Source: JALYUA01 sp039931865
GTDB lineage: Bacteria; Acidobacteriota; Thermoanaerobaculia; UBA5066; Gp7-AA6
Length of the DNA: 64,000 nt
Direction of reading: 5' to 3'
Assembly: GCA_039931865.1 (NCBI GenBank)
Contig: JBDTRB010000001.1
Span: 62,001-126,000, forward strand
A program made the translations under genes and the position numbers. The notes beneath the pieces are model-generated. The model did no database searches. It saw only the letters and a program-made list of their open reading frames with translations, and had not been told where the DNA came from. Below are positions 17,077-26,347 of this stretch, piece by piece. How positions within the stretch are numbered: position 1 is the first letter of the stretch; every line of letters starts with the position of its first letter.

Positions 17077-20000
17077 CGCGGAGTTTCTCCCCCCGACGAG
17101 CTCGCGCCGGATCGCACCGCGTCGCGGAAAGCGTCCGGACCGCCAGGCCGCGTGAGCCATCGCTCCCGGAACCGGCGCAGGCCGTCCGAGTCGGCGGGTT
17201 GCAGCGGTTCGCCGTAGCGGCTGTCGTCCATCCCATGGAACGGGAGCGGCTCGACGGTCTGAGCCGCCACCGTGTTCTTGTCCGCGTCCTTGTCCCACCC
17301 GTCGAGAACGATCAACCAGTCCCGCACCCAGCCCGCCGGCACGGAAGGAAGAGCGCGCGCGTCGAACTCGAGACGAACGGCGTCGCCGCCCTTCATCACG
17401 ACGTACCGGTCGTCGGCCTCGGAGAGGAGCTCGTCCACGCGGCCGAACCGGGTGTACATCCCCGACATGTCCGCCCAGCGCGGAGCGGTGTCCACGTCGT
17501 CGTGGACGAAGACCTGCGGTCCGTCGGGAGTCTCGCGGGTCATCCGCGAGTAGCCCCGGAACGAGAGGTCCGCGGACAGCAGCGGCGCCGGGGTCTCCCG
17601 CGTCGCGGCGGGAAGCTCGTCGACCGTATAGGCGACGCGGTCCCAGTAGACCGCGAGATTGGTGCGGATGCGGACCCGCGGATCGCGCCGGTTCAGAACG
17701 GCGGACAGATCGACCGGCATCGTCTTCGTCTTTCCGGCGGGATATCCCATCGCCGGGAGAACCGTTTTCCAGCCGCCGCGGCCGTCCGGGATCGCGAGCT
17801 CGGGTCCGAGGGAACATCGACCCGCTCCCTGGGACAGCGACACGTTGATCGAGGTGTCCGCGAAGAAGATCCAGCCCGTCAGGTAGAGGAGAACGGTGCG
17901 CGCGTCCCTGGCCTCGGGAAGCTCCAGCACCAGGTCGTGGGGCGCGACGATCCCCTGGTATCGCGTCGGCGCGAAGCCCGCGAGATACACGCCGTCCTGC
18001 CTCGCGATCTCCGCGGTGCGGTCGCGTCCCTTCTCGTCGAGCGCTCGGGGCGTCAGCGGCCGCGAGACCGTGAAAAGCGCCTTCGGCGGAAAAGGCGGCG
18101 GCACCATCTTTTCGTTCGCGACGAGCTCGACGCCGGCCGGATGGTCCACGGCCGAGAGCCTCGCGAGGTCGAGGTACGCCGTCTCCCAGAGCTCCTCCGT
18201 GAAATCGAGCCGGAGCCGCCCACCCGCGTCGGGACGCAGGATCGACCCCGGAATGATCAGCCATTCGCGCGTGTCCGCGGCCGCCTGGTGAACGCCGTCG
18301 TACAGGAGACCCGCGGGGCTCCGCCCGAGCGCGTCGGTCACGAACGTCCACCGCCGCCCGTCGAATGCGTAGAGGAAGGGACACGACCCCTTCAGCTGCT
18401 GGACCTCGCGCACCAGCGTCTTCGCCGCCGGCGAGAGCGCGTTCTGCGGGACGCCGTTCGTCCACACGACCCGAAGCACGTCCGGTCGGCGGGTCGGGCC
18501 GAGCCCGATCCGGGTCACCGGCCTCGACGCGGTCCGAAACGCATAGAGAGCGCCCGACTTGATCTCGATCTCCGAACCGAAGCCGAGGCGATTGACCTTC
18601 GCGGACCCGGTCGGCAGCCCCTCGAGAGCGACGTCGATCCAGGCGTTCGCGTTGCCCCCCTCATTGTCCAGGAGAGCGGCTCCCCCCTCGGGCGTAATGA
18701 GCACGAGGTCGAGATCGCCGTCTCCGTCGGCGTCGACCGCTTCGGCATCGAGCGCCGGCGGAAACGAGGCCTCGACCTTCGCGAACCCGCCCGCGCCGTC
18801 GTTACGAAAGAGAGCGGAGCCGCGGCGCGACGCGACGAAGAGGTCGAGCGCGCCGTCGTTGTCGAAGTCGAAGAGGAGCGGCCGGCCTCCTGCCGGGAGC
18901 TCCCGCGCCGGAAGGAACGTGCCATCGCCGCGATTCAAGGCGACGAAGGCGGCCGTGTCCGTCGTCCACACGAGGTCGGGCCGTCCGTCCGCATTCAGGT
19001 CCGCCGCCGATACCGCAAGGACGGCGCCGGCGCGCGGGAGCCCGGCGTCGCGCTCCGCAAATCGTCCGCCGCGCAGGTTGTCGAGGAGCGCAAGCCCGCC
19101 GGCGGCGCGGGCGATGACGACGTCCGGGTCGCCGTCGCGGTCGAAGTCCGCCACGGCCGCGGCGTGCGAGGCGGTCCCGGCCGGCAGGCCCGCCGTGGCG
19201 TCGGCCCATGTCCCGTCGAGATTGTTGCGGGCGAGCCGGTCACCGGCCGGGCCGCAGACGTAGAGATCGAGGTCGCCGTCCGAGTCGTAGTCGATTGCGA
19301 CGACGCGTTCTCCCGCCGGGATCGCAACCCGCCGAAAGCCGCCCCCCGCCTGCGCGTTCCACAACGCGCCCGGCGTCGCGACGTCGAGCGCTCCTGAGTT
19401 CTGTATGTCGGCGACGGCGAGATCGGCGGCGGCGGCGGAGCCCGGGAGCGGCGCGGCGCGGTATCCCTCCCGGGCGGCGGCGAAGGAAATGCCGGCGGCG
19501 CCCGCAAAGGCGAGATCGCGCCCGTCCTTCCCGGCCGCCCGCACGGCGGTCGCGCGGGAGATGCCCCGAAGACCGGCAAGCGGCTTCTGGTGAAACCTGA
19601 CGGGAATCGCCTTCGGCCGGCTGCGAACCCGCGTCGCAAGCTCCGCGGACCACTCCTCGAGCGGGATCCCGACGACGCCCGGATCCACGTCGTGTCTCGC
19701 CTGCTGGTAGCGCGGAAGTCCCCGAAGGAGGTTCTCGAGGAGCCGCATCTTGATCGAGGCCGCCGCGGCGTCGCCCGATTCGATCGAGGACCGCGCTTCC
19801 GTCAGGGCACGCTCGAGCCTCGCCTCCCGGTTTTCGAGCAGATTCGCGAGGCGGTCGAATGCGGCGAGGGCACGCGGGCGATCCCCGCCTTCCCGATCGA
19901 GCTCCACTGCCCGCAGCAGAAGGAAGAGATTTCCGGGCGCCTGCGCCACCGCCTCCTCGATCTGCCTCCGCGCCCCTCGACGGTCCGCGGCCGGAGCAGA

Positions 20001-20429
20001 GGACAGCAGGCGCGCGGCGTTCCAGCGTGAGGAGAGGTCTCGGGGATTCGCCGCGGCGGCCCGGCCGTAGGCACCGGCGGCCGCGGCATTTTCTCCGGCC
20101 GCCTCGGCCCACGCTCCTTCGAGCGCCAGAACGCGCGAGTCATTCGGAGCAAGGCGCAGCGCCTCGGCGAGAAGCGACTTCGCCGCGGCAGCGTCCTTCC
20201 CGCGGAGCGCCGCGACGGCGCCGTCCGCCCATCCGAGGGGTTCCGACGGAGCGAGTCTCCGGACGGAGGCGAAGCGGGCCTTCGCCGTGGCGAGGTCTCC
20301 CTCCTCGAGGCTCGCGAGGCCGACGTTCTTGTCAGCCTCGAGACGGCCAGGGTCGGGATCGGCTGGTGGGCGCACGCCGGCGGCGGCGAAGAGAAGAGCG
20401 GCGGAAAGGAGAAGCCCGGCCAGCGGCAT
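17073..20429 (-). CDS. Large TPR plus FG-GAP/VCBS propeller protein
   Basis: These 1118 residues begin with a signal peptide (about 1-19). TPR helices (about 30-250) follow, with repeats such as GWADGAVAALRGKDAAAAKS. FG-GAP/VCBS blades with DxDxDGxxD loops (about 330-620; DYDSDGDLDLYVCG, DFDRDGDPDVV, DFDNDGALDLF, DADGDGDLDLV) come next, then an ASPIC-like stretch (SRPVTRIGLGPTRRPDVLRV). The last 400 residues have no motif I recognise but have many aromatic, beta-type segments and two cysteines. It is periplasmic or surface exposed and coupled to a CRTAC1 gene downstream. A scaffold or assembly role is a guess. Confidence 0.82.
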   Translation of the reverse strand: MPLAGLLLSAALLFAAAGVRPPADPDPGRLEADKNVGLASLEEGDLATAKARFASVRRLAPSEPLGWADGAVAALRGKDAAAAKSLLAEALRLAPNDSRVLALEGAWAEAAGENAAAAGAYGRAAAANPRDLSSRWNAARLLSSAPAADRRGARRQIEEAVAQAPGNLFLLLRAVELDREGGDRPRALAAFDRLANLLENREARLERALTEARSSIESGDAAAASIKMRLLENLLRGLPRYQQARHDVDPGVVGIPLEEWSAELATRVRSRPKAIPVRFHQKPLAGLRGISRATAVRAAGKDGRDLAFAGAAGISFAAAREGYRAAPLPGSAAAADLAVADIQNSGALDVATPGALWNAQAGGGFRRVAIPAGERVVAIDYDSDGDLDLYVCGPAGDRLARNNLDGTWADATAGLPAGTASHAAAVADFDRDGDPDVVIARAAGGLALLDNLRGGRFAERDAGLPRAGAVLAVSAADLNADGRPDLVWTTDTAAFVALNRGDGTFLPARELPAGGRPLLFDFDNDGALDLFVASRRGSALFRNDGAGGFAKVEASFPPALDAEAVDADGDGDLDLVLITPEGGAALLDNEGGNANAWIDVALEGLPTGSAKVNRLGFGSEIEIKSGALYAFRTASRPVTRIGLGPTRRPDVLRVVWTNGVPQNALSPAAKTLVREVQQLKGSCPFLYAFDGRRWTFVTDALGRSPAGLLYDGVHQAAADTREWLIIPGSILRPDAGGRLRLDFTEELWETAYLDLARLSAVDHPAGVELVANEKMVPPPFPPKALFTVSRPLTPRALDEKGRDRTAEIARQDGVYLAGFAPTRYQGIVAPHDLVLELPEARDARTVLLYLTGWIFFADTSINVSLSQGAGRCSLGPELAIPDGRGGWKTVLPAMGYPAGKTKTMPVDLSAVLNRRDPRVRIRTNLAVYWDRVAYTVDELPAATRETPAPLLSADLSFRGYSRMTRETPDGPQVFVHDDVDTAPRWADMSGMYTRFGRVDELLSEADDRYVVMKGGDAVRLEFDARALPSVPAGWVRDWLIVLDGWDKDADKNTVAAQTVEPLPFHGMDDSRYGEPLQPADSDGLRRFRERWLTRPGGPDAFRDAVRSGASSSGGETPR

Positions 20430-20490
20430 CGACGCAGTCCCGGGTCCTCTTCGAATCAGTTCCGGAAGCGAGGGCCGGGAAAACGCGAGG

Positions 20491-21573
20491 TCAAGAGACC
20501 GGCCCCTCGAGCGTGCGGTAGATCGCCTCTGCGATTCCCATGTACGACGCGGTGACGGAAGACGTGGGCTCTCCCGCCACGATGGGCCTGCCCGAGTCTC
20601 CGCCGATCGCGACTTTCGGATCGAGCGGGATCTCGCCTAAGAACGGTACGCGGAGCTGCTTCGCGGTCTTCTCGCCGCCGCCGTGCTTGAAGATCTCCTC
20701 GCGGTGCCCGCACTGGGGGCAGAGGAAGTACGACATGTTCTCGATGATCCCGAGGACGGGCACGTTCACTTTCTGGAACATCGCCAGGCCCTTGCGGGCG
20801 TCGATCAGGGAGACGTCCTGCGGGGTCGTGACGATCACCGCTCCCGAGAGATGGATCTTCTGGGTCAGCGTCAACTGCGCGTCGCCCGTCCCGGGCGGAA
20901 GGTCGATCAGAAGGAAGTCGAGGTGTCCCCACGCGACGTCCTGCAGAAACTGCTCGACCGCCTTCATCACCATCGGGCCTCGCCAGATGACCGGCTGATC
21001 GACATCCATCAGAAATCCGAGCGACATGACCTTCACGCCGTAACGCTCGATGGGGACGATCTGGTTTTCAGGATTGATGAAGGGCTTCTCGTCGATCCCC
21101 ATCATCATCTGCTGCGAGGGTCCGTAGATATCCGAGTCCATGAGGCCGACGCGGTGCCCGAGCTTTGCCAGCGCGAGGGCGAGGTTCGCGGCAACGGTTG
21201 ACTTGCCGACGCCCCCCTTCCCGGAGGCGACCGCCACCTTGAAGCGGACGTCACGGAGAAGCCCGGGGTCCGTCGGCGGAACGCCCGCAGCGCCGCGGGG
21301 AGCGGCCATTGAGGGAGGCTGGACGGACATCCGCACCGTCACGGCGTTCACGCCAGGCAGCGACCGGAGCTTCTCCTTCGCGTCGCGTTCGATCTCTTCC
21401 GCGGCGCGCGGCGATTCGGTGGTGATCTCCAGTCGGAACGAGACGTTCCCGCCACCGACCGTCAGGTCCTTCACGAACCCGAAGGAGACGATGTCGCGCG
21501 ACAGTCCCGGGAACTTGACGGTTCGCAGAGTTTCGAGGACTTTTTCTTCCGTCAGGTCGGTGGTCGGCGGCAT
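20491..21573 (-). CDS. mrp: Mrp/NBP35-type iron-sulfur cluster carrier ATPase
   Basis: This 360-residue cytosolic P-loop protein (ApbC/Mrp) carries and delivers Fe-S clusters. An N-terminal DUF59 (MIP18-like) domain (about 5-85) precedes the deviant Walker A GKGGVGKS (118-125). The bridging CPQC (285-288) binds the cluster between subunits. The ATG at 21573 has GGGAG 5 nt upstream and is preferred to an upstream in-frame start that overlaps plsC. It sits between plsC and the TPR/FG-GAP gene, with gaps of 22 and 61 bp. Confidence 0.95.
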   Translation of the reverse strand: MPPTTDLTEEKVLETLRTVKFPGLSRDIVSFGFVKDLTVGGGNVSFRLEITTESPRAAEEIERDAKEKLRSLPGVNAVTVRMSVQPPSMAAPRGAAGVPPTDPGLLRDVRFKVAVASGKGGVGKSTVAANLALALAKLGHRVGLMDSDIYGPSQQMMMGIDEKPFINPENQIVPIERYGVKVMSLGFLMDVDQPVIWRGPMVMKAVEQFLQDVAWGHLDFLLIDLPPGTGDAQLTLTQKIHLSGAVIVTTPQDVSLIDARKGLAMFQKVNVPVLGIIENMSYFLCPQCGHREEIFKHGGGEKTAKQLRVPFLGEIPLDPKVAIGGDSGRPIVAGEPTSSVTASYMGIAEAIYRTLEGPVS

Positions 21574-21595
21574 TTGATCTCCCGCGGCAAAATTA

Positions 21596-22333
21596 TCACG
21601 CGCCGCCGGCGCCGCGCGCCGCGGCGGCCTCATCGCGCAGCGCGGAGACGGCGGCGCGCGCCGAAGCCGTCAGCCTGGCGCGATCTTTCGTCTCGAGCCC
21701 CGCCGTCGAAATGGGCTCTCCGATCGCGAGCACGACGCGGCCTGCGCTCGGAACGAGAGACTCGCGCGACAACACCTGGCGCGTCCCGGAGATCGCCACG
21801 GGCATGAGAGGGCAGCCCGAGCGCAGGGCCAGGAGCGCCGCGCCTTTCTTGAAAGGGAGGAGGTCGGCGGTGCGCGTGCGCGTCTCCTCGGGGAAGATCA
21901 CGACGGACCGGCCGCTTTCGAGGCGCGAGAGCGCGGCCTCGAACGTGGACGTGCTCCGCGCGCGATCTCCGCGGTCGACGGGCACGAACCCCGCCGCGCG
22001 GATCGACCAGCCGAGGACCGGCACCCGGAAGACGCTCCGCTTGGCGAGGAATCGCACCTGGATCGGCACGCTCGCGAGGAGGACGAGGATGTCGGCGAGG
22101 CTCTCGTGGTTCGCGACGAAGACGACCGGAGGAAGTCCCGAAAGCCGCTCGGGACGGAGCACCCGGAGCGAAACCCCCGAGAAGGCGAGGATCGTCCGGG
22201 CCCATCCACGAGCAAAGCGCAGGAACCAGTCGCCTCGGGGCGGGACGAACGCGGCGAAGATGGCCGGGATCCCGAAGAGGAGGGTCGCCAGGCAGATCCC
22301 GAGCCAGACAAGACCCGCGCGCAACTTCCGCAT
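21596..22333 (-). CDS. plsC: 1-acyl-sn-glycerol-3-phosphate acyltransferase
   Basis: These 245 residues form a PlsC-type acyltransferase, which adds the second acyl chain to make phosphatidic acid. An N-terminal membrane segment (about 8-32) precedes the catalytic NHESLAD (HX4D) box and the IFPEETRTR substrate box. It is the first gene of the plsC-mrp-TPR-CRTAC1 set. A TAGGAT -10 box ends 10 nt before the ATG, with no clear Shine-Dalgarno sequence. Confidence 0.93.
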   Translation of the reverse strand: MRKLRAGLVWLGICLATLLFGIPAIFAAFVPPRGDWFLRFARGWARTILAFSGVSLRVLRPERLSGLPPVVFVANHESLADILVLLASVPIQVRFLAKRSVFRVPVLGWSIRAAGFVPVDRGDRARSTSTFEAALSRLESGRSVVIFPEETRTRTADLLPFKKGAALLALRSGCPLMPVAISGTRQVLSRESLVPSAGRVVLAIGEPISTAGLETKDRARLTASARAAVSALRDEAAAARGAGGA

Positions 22334-22343
22334 CGGAGGGCGG

Positions 22344-22349
22344 ATCCTA
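22344..22349 (-). promoter_or_regulatory. -10 box of plsC
   Basis: TAGGAT on the minus strand ends 10 nt before the ATG at 22333. The resulting leader would be only a few nucleotides. Confidence 0.45.
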
Positions 22350-22460
22350 GCAGGCCGGAATTCGCGGGCGTCGCGCGATCCCGCGCGGCGGGTCCCCGTG
22401 CGCGCCGCACCGGGAGCAAGTCTTCCCGCTCCCGATGTTTACGTCCGGACGCGAGCGGCA

Positions 22461-22466
22461 TACAAT
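22461..22466 (+). promoter_or_regulatory. -10 box of mlaE
   Basis: TACAAT ends 9 nt before the ATG at 22476. The same hexamer stands at the same kind of distance before the pentapeptide-repeat gene at 32023. Confidence 0.5.
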
Positions 22467-22475
22467 CGCGGGCGG

Positions 22476-23303
22476 ATGCCCGCGCCCCAACAGTCCGCCA
22501 CCGCCCTTTTCTACCGGAACTTCCGATGGCTCCGCTTTGTGGACCGCTTCGGGCGGAAGGGTCAGGCGGTCGTGGAGTACGTCGGGGGGCTCACCCAGCT
22601 CGCCGGCCAGACGCTCGTCGGAGCGGTCAGCCGCCCTTTTTACGGCGCCGAAGCCCTTCGTCAGATGGACGAGATCGGGGTCAAATCGGTCTCGATCACC
22701 GGGATCACGGCCCTCTTCACCGGGATGGTGCTCGCCCTCCAGACTGCCTATTCCTTAGCCGCGTTCGGCGGCAAGCAATTCGTCGGTCGCGTTGTCTCGC
22801 TGTCCCTGGTCCGGGAGCTCGGACCGGTGCTGACGGCGCTGATGGTGGGCGGCCGGGTCGGGTCCGGAATCACCGCGGAGCTCGGCTCCATGCAGGTCAC
22901 GGAACAGGTCGACGCGCTGCGCGCCATGGCGATCTCTCCGGTGCGCCGCCTGGTCGTTCCCCGGGTCCTGGCGACGCTCATCATGATGCCCGTGCTGGCG
23001 GCTCTCGCGGACGTCCTGGGCATCCTGGGCGGGCTCGGGATCGCGATCGTGGAGCTGCAGATGACGACGCAGGATTACCTGACCAGCATATGGAATCAGC
23101 TCCAGATCTCCGACATCATGAGCGGACTCGCCAAGACCTTTTTCTTCGGGTTCGAGATCGCGCTGATCGGCTGCTGGAACGGCCTGCGCACCGAGGGCGG
23201 CGCCGCAGCGGTCGGCATCGCGACGACACGCACGGTCGTGTTCGCCTCGATCTGCGTCCTGATCTCGGACTTCTTTCTCACGAAGCTCTTCCTTTCACTG
23301 TGA
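22476..23303 (+). CDS. mlaE: Mla lipid-transport ABC permease
   Basis: These 275 residues match MlaE, the inner-membrane permease of the retrograde phospholipid transport system. The protein has about five membrane segments and conserved stretches (GVKSVSITGITALFTGMVLALQ, within about 68-90; VRELGPVLTALMVGGRVGSGITAELG). The start ATG is the first in a sensible position and follows a -10 box closely. The next gene, mlaF, begins 7 bp after the stop. No mlaB or mlaC is nearby. Confidence 0.93.
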   Translation: MPAPQQSATALFYRNFRWLRFVDRFGRKGQAVVEYVGGLTQLAGQTLVGAVSRPFYGAEALRQMDEIGVKSVSITGITALFTGMVLALQTAYSLAAFGGKQFVGRVVSLSLVRELGPVLTALMVGGRVGSGITAELGSMQVTEQVDALRAMAISPVRRLVVPRVLATLIMMPVLAALADVLGILGGLGIAIVELQMTTQDYLTSIWNQLQISDIMSGLAKTFFFGFEIALIGCWNGLRTEGGAAAVGIATTRTVVFASICVLISDFFLTKLFLSL

Positions 23304-23310
23304 TCCGTCG

Positions 23311-24150
23311 ATGAGCACCATGGCCAGCCCAACGCGCGAGAGGGGATCGCCGCGCCCCCGCGGAGAAACAGTTGTCGAGTTCGTCGACGTTTGGAAACGC
23401 TATGGCGCCCGCGAAATCCTGGCCGGTGTCAACCTGAGCGTCTACCGCGGCGAGGTGCTCTGCATCCTCGGGCCTTCCGGAACGGGCAAGAGCGTGGCGC
23501 TGCGCCACATCAACGGCTTGACCAAGCCGGACGCGGGAGACGTCCGGGTCTTCGGGGAGTCGATCGTTCCCTTGAGCGAGGACCAGCTCTCGCCCGTCCG
23601 AAGGCGCCTGGCGATGCTCTTCCAGGGCGGGGCGCTCTTCGACTCGATGAACGTCGAGCAGAACATCGCATTTCCGTTGAAAGAGCATACGGACAAGACA
23701 CCGAAGGAGATCGACGAGCTCGTCGCGGAAAAGCTTCAGATGGTCGGCCTCCCGGGGACTCAGAAGAAGATGCCGTCCGAGCTCTCGGGCGGAATGAAGA
23801 AGCGGATTGCGCTTGCCCGCTCGATCGCGCTCGAGCCCGAGATCATCCTGTATGACGAACCGACTACGGGACTCGACCCTCTCACCTCCGAGAAGATCGC
23901 GCAGCTGATCGTCGACATCAACCTGCGCATCCGAACGACATCCGTGGTCGTCACGCACGACATCGTCGCCGCCCGAACGGTCGCGGACCGCCTGGCGTTC
24001 CTCCACCAGGGCCGTTTCCAGTTCGTCGGCACGTTCGACGAGGCGGCCCGGGGAGCCCACCCGGTGCTTTCCGAATATTTCCGATCCATGGGATTCCCCT
24101 GCGGCACCGGGGCGTTTCCTGCCGTCGAAGGGAGAACCGTTGGTCAATGA
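23311..24150 (+). CDS. mlaF: Mla lipid-transport ABC ATPase
   Basis: This 279-residue ATPase energises MlaE. Walker A GPSGTGKS (54-61), the signature LSGGMKKRIALARS, Walker B IILYDEPTTGLD and the His loop VVTHD are all present. The first 20 residues are charged and variable; the ATG at 23311 is used for lack of a better site, and a second ATG lies 3 codons in. It overlaps the next gene by 11 bp. Confidence 0.93.
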   Translation: MSTMASPTRERGSPRPRGETVVEFVDVWKRYGAREILAGVNLSVYRGEVLCILGPSGTGKSVALRHINGLTKPDAGDVRVFGESIVPLSEDQLSPVRRRLAMLFQGGALFDSMNVEQNIAFPLKEHTDKTPKEIDELVAEKLQMVGLPGTQKKMPSELSGGMKKRIALARSIALEPEIILYDEPTTGLDPLTSEKIAQLIVDINLRIRTTSVVVTHDIVAARTVADRLAFLHQGRFQFVGTFDEAARGAHPVLSEYFRSMGFPCGTGAFPAVEGRTVGQ

Positions 24151-25396
24151 GCCCCAGGTCGGCCGCAGATTCCGCGTCGGGCTCGTCGTCTTGGTCGCGC
24201 TGGTCGCGCTCATGGCCGGCATCCTGATGGTCGGCCGCCGGGCGAACCTGTTTCGGAAGAAATTCCCGTACGAGACCCGGTTCGACTCCGCGGCGGGGCT
24301 CGTGGCCGGGAACCCGGTCCGGTTGAACGGAGTGACGGTCGGAAACGTGATCGAGGTCATCCTCTCGCCCGACCCGGCTGACCGCACCGTGCGGGTGGTG
24401 TACGACGTGGACCGCCGCGCGGCGCCGCGCCTGAGGAAGGGCACGCGCGCCTCGATCAAAACGATCGGCCTTCTGGGCGACAAGTACGTCGACCTCGCGG
24501 GCGGCACGGCCGAGGAACCTGTCGTGCCGATGAACGGAACAATCCCTCCCGCGCCGGGCGCCGGAATCGAGCGGCTGCTCGAGGGGAGCGGCGACCTCCT
24601 GACCGACCTGTCCGGCATCGCGCGTTCGCTCAAGAACATCCTCGGCCGGACGGAGCAGGGAAAGGGCTTTCTCGGCGCGCTGACGACGGACAGTCCCGAA
24701 AGCGCGCGGCTCGAAAGCGGGCTTCAGACGACGCTCAACACGTTGAACGGGATCCTCAAGAAGGTGGATTCGGGGCACGGACTGGTCGGGAAGCTGATCG
24801 TCGACGAGAAGTACGGCCGTGAAACCGGCGACTCGCTGCGGGGCGCCGTCCGGTCGATGCAGAGCGTCTTCGCGAAGGTCGACGAGGGGTTGAAGTCGAA
24901 CTCCGGCGCGCTGCCGGCGCTGCTGAACGACCCGGAGGGCAAGAAGAAGGTTTACGCGCTCGTCGACAACCTCTCCGCGGCCGCAGTCTCCCTGGCGAAG
25001 GTGACGTCGCAGCTCGAGAAGGGCAACGGCGCCCTCCCGCTCCTTCTCCACGACGAGCGGTTCGGCCGCGAGTTCACGAACAACCTGAGAAACTTCTCGA
25101 AGCGGCTCGACTCGATCGGCCGGAAGCTCGACGAGGGAGACGGGACGGCCGGCAAGTTCATCAACGATCCCTCCATCTTCGACGCCGCCAACGACCTCGT
25201 GGTCGGGGTCCACGAATCGAAGCTGCTGCGCTGGCTCGTCAGAGACCGGCAGAAGTCCGGCATCAAAAAGCGCTACACCGACACCCACGGCAAGTCCGCG
25301 GCCCGCGACGACGAGGGTCCCGAGGCGGACGCGACACCGGCTCCCCTCCCGACTCCGACGCCCAGGGCGGCGTCCCGGCCGGGCGCTTCGAAGTGA
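24140..25396 (+). CDS. mlaD: MCE (MlaD-type) substrate-binding protein
   Basis: This 418-residue protein is anchored by one membrane helix (about 13-33). An MCE domain (about 38-118; ETRFDSAAGLVAGNPVRLNGV, then DRTVRVVYDV and GLLGDKYVDL) follows. A long helical tail ends in a Pro/Thr-rich stretch. MlaD-type proteins form hexameric rings that pass lipids between the membranes; the long tail is closer to needle-forming MCE proteins than to E. coli MlaD (183 residues). The start is a TTG at 24140 with GGGAG 5 nt upstream, overlapping mlaF. Confidence 0.88.
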   Translation: MVNEPQVGRRFRVGLVVLVALVALMAGILMVGRRANLFRKKFPYETRFDSAAGLVAGNPVRLNGVTVGNVIEVILSPDPADRTVRVVYDVDRRAAPRLRKGTRASIKTIGLLGDKYVDLAGGTAEEPVVPMNGTIPPAPGAGIERLLEGSGDLLTDLSGIARSLKNILGRTEQGKGFLGALTTDSPESARLESGLQTTLNTLNGILKKVDSGHGLVGKLIVDEKYGRETGDSLRGAVRSMQSVFAKVDEGLKSNSGALPALLNDPEGKKKVYALVDNLSAAAVSLAKVTSQLEKGNGALPLLLHDERFGREFTNNLRNFSKRLDSIGRKLDEGDGTAGKFINDPSIFDAANDLVVGVHESKLLRWLVRDRQKSGIKKRYTDTHGKSAARDDEGPEADATPAPLPTPTPRAASRPGASK

Positions 25397-26343
25397 ACGT
25401 CCTCATCACGGGAGGAGCCGGATTCATCGGCTCGCACATCGCCGACCGGCGCCTCGAAAAAGGCGACCGGGTCGTCGTGCTGGACGACTTCAACGACTTT
25501 TACGACCCCGCTTTGAAGCGGCAGAACGTGGCCATACACGCCGGGAATCCCCGGTATCGGGTCGTCGAGGCCGACATCCGCGACCGCGACGCCGTGTTCC
25601 GCCTGTTCCGGGAGGAACCGTTCGACACGATCGTGCACCTCGCGGCGCGCGCGGGCGTCAGGCCGTCACTCGCCGCGCCCGTTCTGTACGAGGAGGTGAA
25701 TTGCGTCGGCACTCTCCACCTTCTCGACGCCGCGGTCGAACATGGAAAGCCGCGCTTCGTTTTCGCGTCGTCGTCCTCGGTCTACGGGATCAACGCAAAG
25801 ACGCCGTTTTCGGAGGATGACCCGATCGACCGGCCGATCTCCCCCTATGCGACCACGAAGCGGGCGGGAGAGCTGCACGTCTTCACGGCTCACCACATCC
25901 ATGGACTCGACGCGATCTGCCTGCGCTTCTTCACCGTCTACGGCCCGCGGCAGCGGCCGGAGATGGCGATCGCGCGGTTCATCCGGTCGATCGACCGGGG
26001 CGAGTCGATTCCGTTCTTCGGCGACGGCGAATCGCTGCGCGACTACACGTACGTCGACGACATCGCCGACGGTGTCGAGTCGGCCATTCTCGGACCGCCC
26101 GGCTTCGAGATCGTGAACCTGGGCGGCTCGCGTCCGGTCACTCTGAAACGGCTGGTCGAGGAGATCGAGCGGGCGCTCGGAAAGAAAGCACGGCTCGAGC
26201 GGCTTGCGAACCAGCCGGGTGACGTGCCGGTCACTTACGCCGACGTCACGAAAGCCGAAAAACTGCTCGATTTTCGGGCGCGCGTTCCCCTCGAGGAGGG
26301 GATCCGGAGGAGCGTCGCATGGTATCGAGCGCACGGGGCTTAA
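25393..26343 (+). CDS. NAD-dependent nucleotide-sugar epimerase, probably UDP-glucuronate 4-epimerase
   Basis: These 316 residues form an extended short-chain dehydrogenase. GGAGFIGSH (7-15) binds NAD, and YATTK near residue 153 supplies the catalytic Tyr and Lys. LDDFNDFYDPALKRQN and PFFGDGESLRDYTYVDD match UDP-GlcA 4-epimerases, which make UDP-galacturonate. The GTG start overlaps the mlaD stop by 4 bp (GTGA). UDP-glucose dehydrogenase, its likely substrate supplier, begins 4 bp after the stop. Confidence 0.85.
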   Translation: MNVLITGGAGFIGSHIADRRLEKGDRVVVLDDFNDFYDPALKRQNVAIHAGNPRYRVVEADIRDRDAVFRLFREEPFDTIVHLAARAGVRPSLAAPVLYEEVNCVGTLHLLDAAVEHGKPRFVFASSSSVYGINAKTPFSEDDPIDRPISPYATTKRAGELHVFTAHHIHGLDAICLRFFTVYGPRQRPEMAIARFIRSIDRGESIPFFGDGESLRDYTYVDDIADGVESAILGPPGFEIVNLGGSRPVTLKRLVEEIERALGKKARLERLANQPGDVPVTYADVTKAEKLLDFRARVPLEEGIRRSVAWYRAHGA

Positions 26344-26347
26344 GCGC

